In this document: positions 1 to 7,954 of the stretch, piece after piece
Layout: every line of letters begins with the position of its first letter
How positions within the stretch are numbered: position 1 is the first letter of the stretch
The notes under the pieces: model-generated
Told to the model about the DNA's origin: nothing
Databases searched by the model: none
The model's input: the letters and a program-made list of their open reading frames with translations, nothing else
Assembly (NCBI RefSeq): GCF_003112555.1
Contig: NZ_BEWB01000006.1
Coordinates: forward strand, 248,001-312,000
Origin: Streptomyces coelicoflavus
GTDB taxonomy: Bacteria > Actinomycetota > Actinomycetes > Streptomycetales > Streptomycetaceae
Length of the DNA stretch: 64,000 nucleotides
Reading direction: 5' to 3'
Program-made: the position numbers and the translations under genes

Positions 1-530
1 TCGAGGTTCTGAAGCGTCGAACCGGAGTTGTTGGCCACGTTCAGCGAGAACTCGTGCCAGCCGCTGCCCGCCGCGATCTCGCCGGGCAGGCCCTCGATGT
101 CGACGTCGACCTTGGTGTCCGCGCACACGGACGGCTCGGGGTCCGGGGCCTGCGATTCCTCCGGTTCCCCCGATTCCCCCGATTCCTCCGGAGCGGAGGC
201 GCTCGGGGACGGGACCGCGGGGGCGGACGTGGTCGACTCCGAGGAGTCGGGGGCGGGGGACTCCTCCTCGCCGGTGCCCTCCTCGCCGGTTTCCTCCGTC
301 GCGCTCGGGGAGCCCGTCGGGCTGCCTGTGGCGTCGCCGGGAGCGGGGTCGGTCGCGGTCTCGCTCGCCGTCTCGTCGGTCACATCCGTCTCGTCCGGTG
401 AGGCGGACGTGGAGGCGGACGGGGACGCCGACGTGTCACCCGTCGCATGGGCGGACGGGGCCGCGAGGAGCGCGGCGGGGGCGACCACCGCCGTGACGGC
501 GGCTGCGGCCAGGGCGCGACGAAGCTTCAT
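1..530 (-). CDS. Secreted Ser/Thr/Glu-rich protein, 3' end cut by window edge
   Basis: About 176 codons are visible from the ATG at 530, and the C-terminus lies outside the window. Residues 1-29 form a classical signal peptide: MKLRR, an Ala/Val-rich hydrophobic core, and cleavage after SAHA. Residues 30-130 are a low-complexity Ser/Thr/Glu/Asp/Pro linker containing SGESGESGES. From about residue 135 (VCADTKVDVD) a folded, probably beta-rich domain begins, with WHEFSLNVAN near the edge. Such stalk proteins are often cell-wall anchored, but no sortase signal is visible here. I do not recognise the family. An 8-bp inverted repeat lies just upstream (553-578). Confidence 0.75.
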   Translation of the reverse strand, partial: MKLRRALAAAAVTAVVAPAALLAAPSAHATGDTSASPSASTSASPDETDVTDETASETATDPAPGDATGSPTGSPSATEETGEEGTGEEESPAPDSSESTTSAPAVPSPSASAPEESGESGEPEESQAPDPEPSVCADTKVDVDIEGLPGEIAAGSGWHEFSLNVANNSGSTLQNL

Positions 531-1049
531 GCCCGGTGTGATCAACGAAACCTGTGAATGGTTGTCCCCACATTCACAGAATCCTTATGTGGCCTGCGTC
601 ACTGCATCGTCGTCGGTGGGCGGCACGGCGAAGGGCCCCGCGGGCTGCGGCCGCAGGGCCCTCCCTCTCAGCCGGCACCGGCGTCAGGGCGGCGCCGGTG
701 CCTCGGAGCGGCGCCGGGGGGTTGCGCCGCTTGCCTGGGATGCCTGTGTGAACGGGGGACCCGTCCCGTCGGCCGGCCCCGGGCGTCCCCGGAGCCGGCC
801 GTTCTCTTGGGTGACCGGGCTGCTGTCCCCTGCCGTCCGGTCACTTTCCTGGAGCGAGGTCCCACGACGTCCGGCACGATCCGTACGTCTCATCGCTCCA
901 GCGAGCCACGCGTGGTTCTTTCGGGCCCGCCCCTGGCTGACACGGACACCGGGACCAACGAAGCCGCTCGCCCGCCGGTCACGCGCCGTACGGGTGAGAA
1001 GGCGCCCGAACTCAGATACGACCCCGCTCGCGCCGCTCTCGCGGACGTG
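531..1049. other. Intergenic region without a supported gene
   Basis: This 519-bp gap separates two leftward genes. Open frames here look like GC-rich shadows with no recognisable product. Visible structure: an inverted repeat TGTGAATG/CATTCACA at 553-578 in the leader of the secreted protein, and a GC-rich inverted repeat AGGGCCC/GGGCCCT at 632-661 that could end transcripts from the chorismate mutase gene. Nothing else stands out. Confidence 0.6.
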
Positions 1050-1337
1050 TCAGACGCGCCCGCGGCACAGCTCCAGCATCGTCATCGCCAGCGCCGTGCC
1101 CGGCTTGCCCAGCGCCTGCCGGTAGTGGTCGAGCACCTCCATCTCGCGCGAGAGGTTCACGCGCCGGCCGCCCGAGGTGATCCGCGCCTCCTGGATGACC
1201 GCGGAGACGGCCATCCGTTCCTGGATCAGCCCGATGATCCGGTCGTCCAGGGAGTCGATGCGCTCGCGCGCGCCGGTGATCACGTCGGCGGCCTCGGGGG
1301 TGTGGGCGCCGGTCTTGTCCGAAGCGGTGGCGGTCAT
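1050..1337 (-). CDS. Chorismate mutase, monofunctional AroQ type
   Basis: 95 aa. It should convert chorismate to prephenate, the first step towards Phe and Tyr, in the cytoplasm. Residues about 16-90 match the all-helical AroQ fold: AREIDSLDD-like helix 1 (seen as ARERIDSLDDRII), then a second helix ending SREMEVLDHYRQ. The short length suits the stand-alone enzyme. The start at 1337 (MTATASDK) is chosen because GAGGAG lies about 8 nt upstream; an in-frame extension to 1391 has no such site and would run through the leader hairpin region. A leader peptide with Phe and Tyr codons and a terminator hairpin lie 58-185 nt upstream, suggesting aromatic amino-acid attenuation. Confidence 0.9.
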   Translation of the reverse strand: MTATASDKTGAHTPEAADVITGARERIDSLDDRIIGLIQERMAVSAVIQEARITSGGRRVNLSREMEVLDHYRQALGKPGTALAMTMLELCRGRV

Positions 1338-1394
1338 GTCGGTGGCTCCTCGCCGAAGGGTGGCGGCACCCCGGACCGGCACGGTCCGCAAACG

Positions 1395-1431
1395 CCAGGC
1401 GCCCCGGACCTTGTCGGCCCGGGGCGCCTGG
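1395..1431 (-). terminator. Attenuator-type terminator before chorismate mutase
   Basis: A perfect 13-bp inverted repeat (CCAGGCGCCCCGG at 1395-1407, its complement at 1419-1431) has an 11-nt loop. On the minus strand it lies 19 nt after the leader-peptide stop and about 57 nt before the mutase start, and is followed by CGTTTGCGG. The position between a leader ORF and an aromatic-biosynthesis gene is that of a transcription attenuator. Confidence 0.6.
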
Positions 1432-1450
1432 GAAGTCGCTTGTCAGTTGC

Positions 1451-1522
1451 TCAAGCAGCACGACCATGGCAGCCGGTGGGCCGGTTGCCATAGGTAAACA
1501 GGAAGGTCTGGTGCTTGCGCAT
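1451..1522 (-). CDS. Putative Phe/Tyr leader peptide
   Basis: A 23-codon ORF starts MRKHQTFLFTYGNRP and ends GRAA. Two Phe codons and one Tyr codon are clustered at residues 7-11 (F-L-F-T-Y), as expected for a ribosome-stalling leader of an aromatic pathway gene. The ATG sits 6 nt after the predicted -10 box, so the transcript would be essentially leaderless. Directly after the Tyr codon the RNA can fold ATGGCA/TGCCAT around CCGG/CCGG, a possible pause or antiterminator partner. No homologue can be checked here; the assignment rests on position, codon content and the downstream hairpin. Confidence 0.55.
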   Translation of the reverse strand: MRKHQTFLFTYGNRPTGCHGRAA

Positions 1523-1528
1523 GGGCCC

Positions 1529-1557
1529 AGTATGCCCCCGCGACGGTCGGTGTCCAA
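1529..1557 (-). promoter_or_regulatory. Promoter for leader peptide and chorismate mutase
   Basis: On the minus strand, -35 TTGGAC (1552-1557), a 17-nt spacer and -10 CATACT (1529-1534) precede the leader ATG at 1522. The expected transcription start falls at or just before that ATG. Confidence 0.55.
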
Positions 1558-1632
1558 GCCGGTTCGCATGGTGAGACCCGGCGGCGGGACCCGGACCGGG
1601 GAGACGGTGGGGCCGGGGCGCCCGCCCACCTC

Positions 1633-1638
1633 GGTAGA
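1633..1638 (+). promoter_or_regulatory. Probable -10 box of guaA
   Basis: TAGAAT at 1633-1638 fits the Streptomyces principal sigma -10 consensus and lies 43 nt before the guaA GTG. No good -35 box is seen, only GC-rich sequence. Confidence 0.35.
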
Positions 1639-1680
1639 ATCGGGAGGACAAGCCCCCGCCCGACCGCCGGAAGGCACCCC

Positions 1681-3261
1681 GTGTCATCAGCGACTCCCGC
1701 TGCCGCCGCCCCCGACACCGTCCTGGTCGTCGACTTCGGCGCGCAGTACGCCCAGCTCATCGCCCGCCGTGTCCGCGAGGCGCGGGTCTACAGCGAGATC
1801 GTGCCGAGTTCCATGCCGGTCGAGGAGATCCTCGCCAAGAACCCGGCGGCCATCATCCTCTCGGGCGGCCCCTCCTCGGTGTACGAGCCGGGTGCCCCGA
1901 CCCTCGACCGCTCCCTGTTCGAGGCCGGCGTCCCCGTCTTCGGCATGTGCTACGGCTTCCAGCTGATGGCGCGGACCCTCGGCGGCACCGTCGACAACTC
2001 CGGCGCCCGCGAGTACGGCCGGACCGACCTCACGGTCTCCAAGCCGTCCTCCACCCTCTTCGAGGGCACCCCGGCGGAGCAGGAGGTGTGGATGTCGCAC
2101 GGCGACGCCTGCTCCGCCGCCCCCGAGGGCTTCACCGTCACCGGCTCCACGGACGTCGTCCCGGTCGCCGCCTTCGAGAACGACGAGAAGAAGCTCTACG
2201 GCGTCCAGTACCACCCCGAGGTCATGCACTCCACGCACGGGCAGCAGGTGCTGGAGCACTTCCTGTACCGCGGTGCGGGCCTGCGCCCCGACTGGACCAC
2301 GGGCAACGTGATCGAGGAGCAGGTCGCCGCCATCCGCGAGCAGGTCGGCGACAAGCGCGCCATCTGCGGCCTGTCCGGCGGCGTGGACTCCGCGGTCGCC
2401 GCGGCCCTCGTCCAGAAGGCCATCGGCTCCCAGCTGACCTGCGTCTACGTCGACCACGGCCTGATGCGCAAGGGTGAGACCGAGCAGGTCGAGAAGGACT
2501 TCGTGGCCGCGACCGGCGTGCAGCTGAAGGTCGTGGACGCCGAGGAGCGGTTCCTCAAGGCGCTCGCCGGGGTGTCCGACCCCGAGGAGAAGCGGAAGAT
2601 CATCGGGCGCGAGTTCATCCGGGTCTTCGAGCAGGCGCAGCTGGAGATCATGAAGGAGGACGGCCCGGAGGTCGCCTTCCTCGTGCAGGGCACGCTCTAC
2701 CCGGACGTCGTCGAGTCCGGCGGCGGCACCGGCACCGCCAACATCAAGTCCCACCACAACGTGGGCGGCCTCCCCGACGACATCGAGTTCGAGCTCGTCG
2801 AGCCGCTGCGCCAGCTGTTCAAGGACGAGGTCCGGATGGTCGGCCAGGAGCTGGGCCTGCCGGACGAGATCGTCCAGCGCCAGCCGTTCCCGGGCCCGGG
2901 CCTCGGCATCCGCATCGTCGGCGAGGTCACCAAGGAACGGCTCGACCTGCTCCGCGAGGCCGACGCCATCGCCCGCGAGGAGCTGACCGCGGCCGGCCTC
3001 GACCGCGACATCTGGCAGTGCCCCGTGGTGCTGCTGGCCGACGTCCGCTCCGTCGGGGTCCAGGGCGACGGCCGCACCTACGGCCACCCGATCGTCCTGC
3101 GCCCGGTCTCCTCCGAGGACGCCATGACGGCGGACTGGTCCCGGCTGCCGTACGACGTGCTGTCCAGGATCTCGACCCGCATCACCAACGAGGTCAAGGA
3201 CGTCAACCGCGTCGTCCTCGACGTGACCTCGAAGCCGCCGGGGACGATCGAGTGGGAGTAG
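1681..3261 (+). CDS. guaA: GMP synthase (glutamine-hydrolysing)
   Basis: 526 aa, normal length. It aminates XMP to GMP using glutamine and ATP, the last step of guanine nucleotide synthesis. The class I glutamine amidotransferase domain spans about residues 12-205, with nucleophile Cys90 in GMCYGFQ and the His/Glu pair in YHPEV. The ATP pyrophosphatase domain follows from about 215 with the P-loop SGGVDSAVAA, then the GMP synthase dimerisation domain ending with KPPGTIEWE. GTG start with a weak upstream AAGG. Its stop is only 20 bp from the convergent PPOX-fold gene. Confidence 0.97.
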   Translation: MSSATPAAAAPDTVLVVDFGAQYAQLIARRVREARVYSEIVPSSMPVEEILAKNPAAIILSGGPSSVYEPGAPTLDRSLFEAGVPVFGMCYGFQLMARTLGGTVDNSGAREYGRTDLTVSKPSSTLFEGTPAEQEVWMSHGDACSAAPEGFTVTGSTDVVPVAAFENDEKKLYGVQYHPEVMHSTHGQQVLEHFLYRGAGLRPDWTTGNVIEEQVAAIREQVGDKRAICGLSGGVDSAVAAALVQKAIGSQLTCVYVDHGLMRKGETEQVEKDFVAATGVQLKVVDAEERFLKALAGVSDPEEKRKIIGREFIRVFEQAQLEIMKEDGPEVAFLVQGTLYPDVVESGGGTGTANIKSHHNVGGLPDDIEFELVEPLRQLFKDEVRMVGQELGLPDEIVQRQPFPGPGLGIRIVGEVTKERLDLLREADAIAREELTAAGLDRDIWQCPVVLLADVRSVGVQGDGRTYGHPIVLRPVSSEDAMTADWSRLPYDVLSRISTRITNEVKDVNRVVLDVTSKPPGTIEWE

Positions 3262-3281
3262 GCCCAGTGGGCCAGTAGGTC

Positions 3282-3767
3282 CTAGGCGCGCCTGACGGTG
3301 CGCAGAGGCTTTCCGGGCTGCCAGATTTCGACGACCAGGTACCTGTCGTCCTCCACGGAGGTGCGCACGACCTCCGTCAGCTCGGTACGGAAGAGGTGGA
3401 ACGGCTCCGGCGGTTCCACCTCTTTCACGTACCCGCTCTTCGTCTCCGGGTCGTCCACCTCGACCGCCCGCCCGGCGATCCGTACGTCTCCACCGCCCAT
3501 GCCGGTGCCGTCCCCCGGGTTCGCCTGGAGTGCGAAGCGCGGGTCGCGGCGCAGGTCGAGCGCCTTGAGGGAGCCCGGCATCATGCCGAGCCACAGCTCG
3601 CCGCTCAGGAAACGCACCTCCAGGCCGGTGGTGCGGGGCGAGCCGTCCTTGCGGAGGGTGGCGAGGACGTGGTGCGTGTACGCGCCGAAGCGCGCCTCGA
3701 CGGTGCCGGCCAGCGCGGGTTCGGCGGCGGCGAAACCGGCCCAGTTCACGGGGGTGCCTGAAGTCAT
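3282..3767 (-). CDS. Pyridoxamine 5'-phosphate oxidase-fold protein
   Basis: 161 aa from ATG 3767 (MTSGTPVNWAGF). The sequence has the split-barrel flavin-binding layout of the PPOX/F420-binding superfamily: ARFGAYTHHVLATLRKDG, EVRFLSGELWLGMMPGS, then RDPRFALQ and DVRIAGRAVEV. Members bind FMN, F420 or heme and reduce or oxidise varied substrates, so the reaction cannot be assigned. Extension of the frame to 4520 is rejected because it runs antisense to the next gene. A short inverted repeat CCGACA/TGTCGG lies 23 bp upstream of the start. Confidence 0.85.
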   Translation of the reverse strand: MTSGTPVNWAGFAAAEPALAGTVEARFGAYTHHVLATLRKDGSPRTTGLEVRFLSGELWLGMMPGSLKALDLRRDPRFALQANPGDGTGMGGGDVRIAGRAVEVDDPETKSGYVKEVEPPEPFHLFRTELTEVVRTSVEDDRYLVVEIWQPGKPLRTVRRA

Positions 3768-4005
3768 ACGCCGAGTGTGGCCCCGAATACCGACACCTCC
3801 TGTCGGGATACCGGTCAACACGGTGATCCGCGCGTCACCCCCGCTGAGCAGACGTAAGGCGGGCCCATGGGCGGGGGAGGGCCGGGATACGGCACAATTC
3901 GCTGGCGTCCCAAGGGATTTGGAGGCTCCCACGGCCTTCTGCTCCCGGGTTTTCCGGACGGGTTCTTTCACAGGGTGCACAGGGTGCGGGAAGGCGGCGT
4001 CGGGC

Positions 4006-5304
4006 GTGGCGGTGCAGGAGGCGAGACGCGGGAGCGGCTCGGACAAGGGCGCGTACGAGACGGCCGCGCACGGCGGCGGCTGCACCTGCGGGGACTGCCC
4101 GCACGGCGCTCGTGAGGGCCACCGCCGGGCGGTCGCCGCGTTTCTGCTGCGGCGGGACGAGTTCGCGGCCGGGCAGGGGCTGCCGGCCGCGGTGGCCCAC
4201 TCGGCCTCCGCATCCCGCCAGTGGATCTCGGAGGAACTGACCCAGTCCGCGGAAGCCGTCGCCGAACGCGGCCGTGCCGAGGGTGACGCCTGGCTCGCCG
4301 GGCTGGGCCGGCGCACGGCGGCCGTGGTGTGGGCGGCGGTCGTCTCGCTGCTGCTCGGGCAGGCCCTCACCGCGGTCGGCGCGGGCTGGTCGGCGGCACG
4401 CACCGCCGGGCTCGCGGCGGCGCTGGTGGTGGCCGGTGCGCTGACCGCGGCGTCCTGGTTCCACCGCGGCCGGGGCGGGGCGCTGGCCCCGGTCATCGGT
4501 GAGGACAACCGCCTGTCCACCTCACGTGCCGTGGCGGTCGCCTGGGTGCTCTTCGTCGCCTACGCGGTACTCGTGCTGGCCGGGCAACTGGCCGTCGCCT
4601 CGGGGCACGACCGGCGGGACGCGCTGATCTCGGGCCTCGAACTCGGCCGCGGCGCCGGCGCGGTGACCGTCCTCGCGGTGGTCTGCGCGGTGGCGGTCCT
4701 GGTGCGGCGGGTGGTCGGGCTCAGGGTGCTGGGGCAGCGGCTGCAGAAGGTCCGGGCCGACCGGCCGCGCGCCTCCGACCTGCTGACGGACGACGCCGGC
4801 CGCGGGACCTTCGCCGACATCCAGTACGTCGTGATCAGCGCCGTGGCCCTGGTGTTCGCCGCGGTACGGCTGGCCCGGCGCCCGGAACAGCTGCCCGACC
4901 TGCCGTGGGGTCTGGCGGTGGTGGTGCTCGTGTCGGCGGCGACCTACGTGGCCGGGAAGTACGCCGAGGGCGGCCGGCCGGTGATCCTCTCCGTGGTCCG
5001 GGCCCGGGAGGCCGGTGACCTGGACGCGCCGATCCGCACCGGCGACGACATCGAGATCCGCGGCGCGGGCTTCGTGCCGCCGGGTGCCCAGCGGGCGGAC
5101 CGGCTGTCCCGGATGGTCGTCCGCGTCGGCACCGTCCACGTCCACGTCCCCCTGGTCCCGGTGACGGGCGGCTTCAGCAACCCCTCGGACGACCTGCTGA
5201 CGGTCCCCGTCCCGGCGGACGTCGAACCCGGCCGGGTGGAGGTCCAGGTGGTCACCGGCGCGGGCGTCGAGACCAACCGGTACGCGATCGACGTGACGGA
5301 CTGA
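4006..5304 (+). CDS. Membrane protein with Cys-rich N-terminus and C-terminal IPT/TIG-like domain
   Basis: 432 aa from GTG 4006, chosen because GGAAGG lies about 12 nt upstream. The N-terminus has a Cys cluster (CTCGDCPHG) that could bind metal, then a helical segment. Four or more membrane segments follow (VVWAAVVSLLLG, AGLAAALVVAGAL, AVAWVLFVAYAVL, AVTVLAVVCAVAVL, and two more near 4850-4960). The last 110 residues are soluble and resemble an IPT/TIG immunoglobulin-like fold, with GDDIEIRGAGF and closing strands VEVQVVTGAGV. No enzymatic motif is visible; function unknown. Confidence 0.75.
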   Translation: MAVQEARRGSGSDKGAYETAAHGGGCTCGDCPHGAREGHRRAVAAFLLRRDEFAAGQGLPAAVAHSASASRQWISEELTQSAEAVAERGRAEGDAWLAGLGRRTAAVVWAAVVSLLLGQALTAVGAGWSAARTAGLAAALVVAGALTAASWFHRGRGGALAPVIGEDNRLSTSRAVAVAWVLFVAYAVLVLAGQLAVASGHDRRDALISGLELGRGAGAVTVLAVVCAVAVLVRRVVGLRVLGQRLQKVRADRPRASDLLTDDAGRGTFADIQYVVISAVALVFAAVRLARRPEQLPDLPWGLAVVVLVSAATYVAGKYAEGGRPVILSVVRAREAGDLDAPIRTGDDIEIRGAGFVPPGAQRADRLSRMVVRVGTVHVHVPLVPVTGGFSNPSDDLLTVPVPADVEPGRVEVQVVTGAGVETNRYAIDVTD

Positions 5305-5458
5305 CACCGGGGGGCGGCGCCCGGCCGAGGGTTCCGGCCGGCGACCTGTCGAAACCGACAGCAAGAAACCCGCCGCCGAGGGTTGAGCGGGGCCCACGTC
5401 TCCTACGTATGGTCTGGTGGGGGGTCTGGGCATGCGCGGCGAGAGGCGGCTGGCAGTG

Positions 5459-5989
5459 ATGACTCACGGGATGCGGACGGATGTCTACACCTCGCCCGGG
5501 GGCGGGGGAGGCCGGCGGGACATCGCCGCCCGGTACGCCCTCCTTCCCCTGCGGATCTTCCTCGGTGTCACGTTCGTCTACGCCGGTCTGGACAAGCTCA
5601 CCGACAGCGCCTTCATGAAGGACGCGGGCGCCGGCTCCGTCGGCGACATGATGCGCGCGGTCCGCGACTCCTCGGCCGTCCCCGCCCTGGTCGACCTGGC
5701 CCTGAAGAGCCCGGCCGGCTTCGGGTACGCCATCGCCCTGGGCGAGCTGGCCGTCGGCATCGGCACCCTGCTCGGACTCCTCACCCGTCTGGCGGCGCTC
5801 GGCGGGGCGCTGATCTCCCTCAGCCTGTGGCTGACCGTCAGCTGGGCCGCCGATCCGTACTACTACGGAAATGATCTCGCCTACCTCATGGCCTGGCTCC
5901 CTCTCGTCCTGGCGGGCGCCCCGCTGCTGTCACTGGACGCCATACTGCGCTCCCGGCGCCGGGGACCAGCCGGCGGCGGGTACCGGTAG
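5459..5989 (+). CDS. DoxX family membrane protein, C-terminal tail probably truncated
   Basis: 176 aa from ATG 5459 (MTHGMRTDVYT); a GTG at 5417 is an alternative. DoxX proteins are small four-helix membrane proteins of uncertain redox role. The segment ALLPLRIFLGVTFVYAGLDK is the family signature, followed by three hydrophobic helices. The gene stops at TAG inside a 39-bp tandem repeat: the next unit reads through the same position with CAG and keeps the frame (GGYR, then stop or Q, then PEP). The stop therefore looks like a recent nonsense change in a Gly/Tyr/Pro-rich tail. Confidence 0.8.
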   Translation: MTHGMRTDVYTSPGGGGGRRDIAARYALLPLRIFLGVTFVYAGLDKLTDSAFMKDAGAGSVGDMMRAVRDSSAVPALVDLALKSPAGFGYAIALGELAVGIGTLLGLLTRLAALGGALISLSLWLTVSWAADPYYYGNDLAYLMAWLPLVLAGAPLLSLDAILRSRRRGPAGGGYR

Positions 5990-6090
5990 CCCGAGCCGAG
6001 GCCGTACGGCGCCGGCGGGTACCGGCAGCCCGAGCCGACGCCGTACGGCGCACCGGCGGATGCCGGCAGCCCGAGGGGCGCCGTCAGCGG
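5978..6090. repeat. 39-bp tandem repeat across the DoxX stop
   Basis: Two full 39-bp units (starting GGCGGGTACCGG) and a partial, diverged third unit carrying 2 extra bases. The unit length is a whole number of codons and the unit encodes GGYR(Q/stop)PEP(R/T)PYGA in the DoxX frame. Confidence 0.75.
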
Positions 6091-6329
6091 GGGAGGTCCG
6101 CCCGGGGGTCGTCGGGCGCCGCCACGCCCGGTGCTCCGCGGCGCCGGTGCGCGGAGCGGGCCACCATCCCGACGACACCCGCGATGCAGAGCCCGCCGTT
6201 GACGAGCGGGATCAGCACGAACCACGGCGTCTCCCAGAGGCCGCGCGCGTCACCGGCGTAGACGACCCCGGCCAGCATCAGGAAGACACCGGCCACCAGT
6301 CGTCCCGGCTGGAACCTATGACGCAGCAC
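6084..6329 (-). CDS. Small two-helix membrane protein
   Basis: 81 aa, ATG 6329. There are two hydrophobic segments (LVAGVFLMLAGVVYA and PWFVLIPLVNGGLCIAGVVG), then a basic and Pro-rich tail. The start overlaps the end of the upstream PspC gene by 14 nt, so the two are very likely cotranscribed and this protein may be part of the same envelope-stress module. Family not recognised. Confidence 0.7.
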   Translation of the reverse strand: MLRHRFQPGRLVAGVFLMLAGVVYAGDARGLWETPWFVLIPLVNGGLCIAGVVGMVARSAHRRRGAPGVAAPDDPRADLPR

Positions 6330-7764
6330 GGGTCACCTCCGCCTGACCGACGCCGACCTGGAGGTCGAGCTCGAGCGTGCCGGCGTTCTCGGCGCCCTTG
6401 GCACCCTTGGCGGGGGGCAGGGTGATCTCCTTGTGCTTGCCCGGTGCCACGTCCACGTCCTTCTCGTCGTCGCCGGGCAGCTGGATGTCGCCCACGCCCA
6501 CCTCGACGCTCAGCCGCACGGTCACGTCCTGCGGCACGACGACCCGTATTCGGCCCATGCCCACGTCGGCCCGTGTGCTCACCGTCTGCCCCTCGCCCAG
6601 GTCCAGCCGGGACAGGTCGAGGGTGCCGCTGCCCGCGCCGATGTCGTACTGATCGCGCACGTCGGTCGCCACCACGGGCTTCCAGGTGGTCCGCACCCAC
6701 TCGGTGCCGACGTTCTCCGGAATCGCCACCGACCCGGCCAGCAGACCCGCCGTGATGATCGCCAGGAAGATCGAACCGGCTCCCGTGCGCCCGATGAACG
6801 CACTGACCGCGATACCGAGGCCGAAGACGGCGAGCGCGCACGCCAGGCCGGTCTGCAGGCTGCTGCCGAGCGCATGGTCGTCCCAGGTCAGCCGGGTCCC
6901 GAGGAAGCCGGCGAGCAGGGCGAGGAGGAACACCCAGCCGCCGATGCCGCGCGGCCCACGCGTCTGCACGGCCCGGGAACTCCGGTCGCCCGCCAGGGCG
7001 CTTTCGCGGCGTCCCGGGATGCCGCGGCCGATGTTGACGGCCGCGGCGATGTCACGCTCCACGGAGTCCGGCGGCCCCCACATGTAGCCCGTCCCGCCGT
7101 CATGGGTGCCGTCCTTGACGATGGGGTCGCGCCACCAGGAGGGCCAGGTGTACATGATCGGCGGCGCCTGGGCCTCCGGCGGGGCGTCGGCGACGGCCTG
7201 GGCCGAGAGCGGGTCCGGTTCCGGTGTCCTGCGCTGCCGGGACCAGTACCCCGCGCCCGCGAGGAGCAGGGAGAGGACGACGCCGAAGGTGAGCACGCCG
7301 CCGTTGTTCAGCATGGTGAGGAAGACCCCGCAGCCGACCAGGGCGAAGAGCACGGCCGCCAGTGCCTGGCCGTCGACCCGGCCGGTCAGCAGCTTGCGCA
7401 CCTCGTTCTCCTCCTCATCGTCGTAGGGGACGAAGAGCCAGGCGAAGCCGTAGAAGATGAGGCCTATGCCGCCGGTCGCGGAGAGCACCGCCAGGGTGAT
7501 CCGGAAGATCACCGGATCCAGGTCGCACTGCCGTCCGAGGCCGGCGCAGACGCCGGCGAGCGACTTGTGCCGCCGGTCCCGCCGGAACCGGTGCGGCGGC
7601 CCGGGGGCATCCGCGCCGCCGACGGCGCCCGCGCCGGCCGGGACGCCCGCGCCGCCCGCACCGGCATCCGCGGCGGGCGCGGCATCCTGCGGCCCGGCGC
7701 CCCGCGGAGGGCGCGGGCCGGAGCCGGGTCCCGGACCCGTCGCGGCGTGCTCGTGATCTGTCAT
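6316..7764 (-). CDS. PspC-domain membrane protein with LiaF-like C-terminal domain
   Basis: 482 aa. The N-terminal 58 residues are Gly/Ala/Pro-rich. A PspC domain follows at about 59-120 (HKSLAGVCAGLGRQ, then GGIGLIFYGFAWLFVPYD). Further membrane helices lie at about 133-175 and 270-350. The last 110 residues are a soluble beta-rich domain (GSGTLDLSRLDLGEGQ, RIRVVVPQDVTVRL) like the toastrack domain of LiaF/DUF2154 proteins. It is divergent from a histidine kinase that also carries a PspC domain, and in LiaFSR-like systems such a protein restrains the kinase. I infer that role here. Confidence 0.85.
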   Translation of the reverse strand: MTDHEHAATGPGPGSGPRPPRGAGPQDAAPAADAGAGGAGVPAGAGAVGGADAPGPPHRFRRDRRHKSLAGVCAGLGRQCDLDPVIFRITLAVLSATGGIGLIFYGFAWLFVPYDDEEENEVRKLLTGRVDGQALAAVLFALVGCGVFLTMLNNGGVLTFGVVLSLLLAGAGYWSRQRRTPEPDPLSAQAVADAPPEAQAPPIMYTWPSWWRDPIVKDGTHDGGTGYMWGPPDSVERDIAAAVNIGRGIPGRRESALAGDRSSRAVQTRGPRGIGGWVFLLALLAGFLGTRLTWDDHALGSSLQTGLACALAVFGLGIAVSAFIGRTGAGSIFLAIITAGLLAGSVAIPENVGTEWVRTTWKPVVATDVRDQYDIGAGSGTLDLSRLDLGEGQTVSTRADVGMGRIRVVVPQDVTVRLSVEVGVGDIQLPGDDEKDVDVAPGKHKEITLPPAKGAKGAENAGTLELDLQVGVGQAEVTRAAS

Positions 7765-7800
7765 GAGTCCATGGTGACGGGCGCGACGCCGTGACGGCAG

Positions 7801-7839
7801 TCGGTTCGACCCTGGTCGGACCCTGATATCGGCCCTGAC
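7801..7839. promoter_or_regulatory. Direct repeats in the divergent pspC/kinase spacer
   Basis: Three imperfect copies of CGACCCTG/GGACCCTG/GGCCCTG lie within 39 bp, with a fourth GACCCTG at about 7911. The repeats are centred between the divergent PspC-type genes and are a plausible site for the NarL-type regulator encoded at 9244. No experimental site is known to me. Confidence 0.3.
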
Positions 7840-7954
7840 TCCGAGCCCGGGGAGCGTTCGAGGACCGCCCGGCCCTCGGCGGGCCGAAGATCAGGGGTGA
7901 GTGGGGGAACGACCCTGATGCCCCGGCTCCCGCACCCGTGTGAATATCGGTGTC

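Noticed and set aside
28..1125. Long rightward frame (365 codons) over the left edge
   Set aside because: Antisense to the signal-peptide gene and to chorismate mutase; the product is low-complexity Ser/Gly/Asp without family features, typical of GC-rich shadow frames.
1296..1345. TGTCGGTGG near the chorismate mutase start as a DNA-damage promoter
   Set aside because: Lacks the leading T, no -10 element at the right spacing, and the strand does not face a gene start.
1687..3594. 635-codon leftward frame across guaA
   Set aside because: Antisense to a fully conserved enzyme; the His/Asp/Val/Gly-rich product is typical of the reverse complement of a GC-rich gene.
3790..3806. CCGACA/TGTCGG inverted repeat upstream of the PPOX-fold gene
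   Set aside because: Short arms and no second copy in the window; too weak to list as an operator.
5346..5361. CTGTCG/CGACAG hairpin after the 4006-5304 gene
   Set aside because: Only 6 bp with no U-tract; could arise by chance at this GC content.
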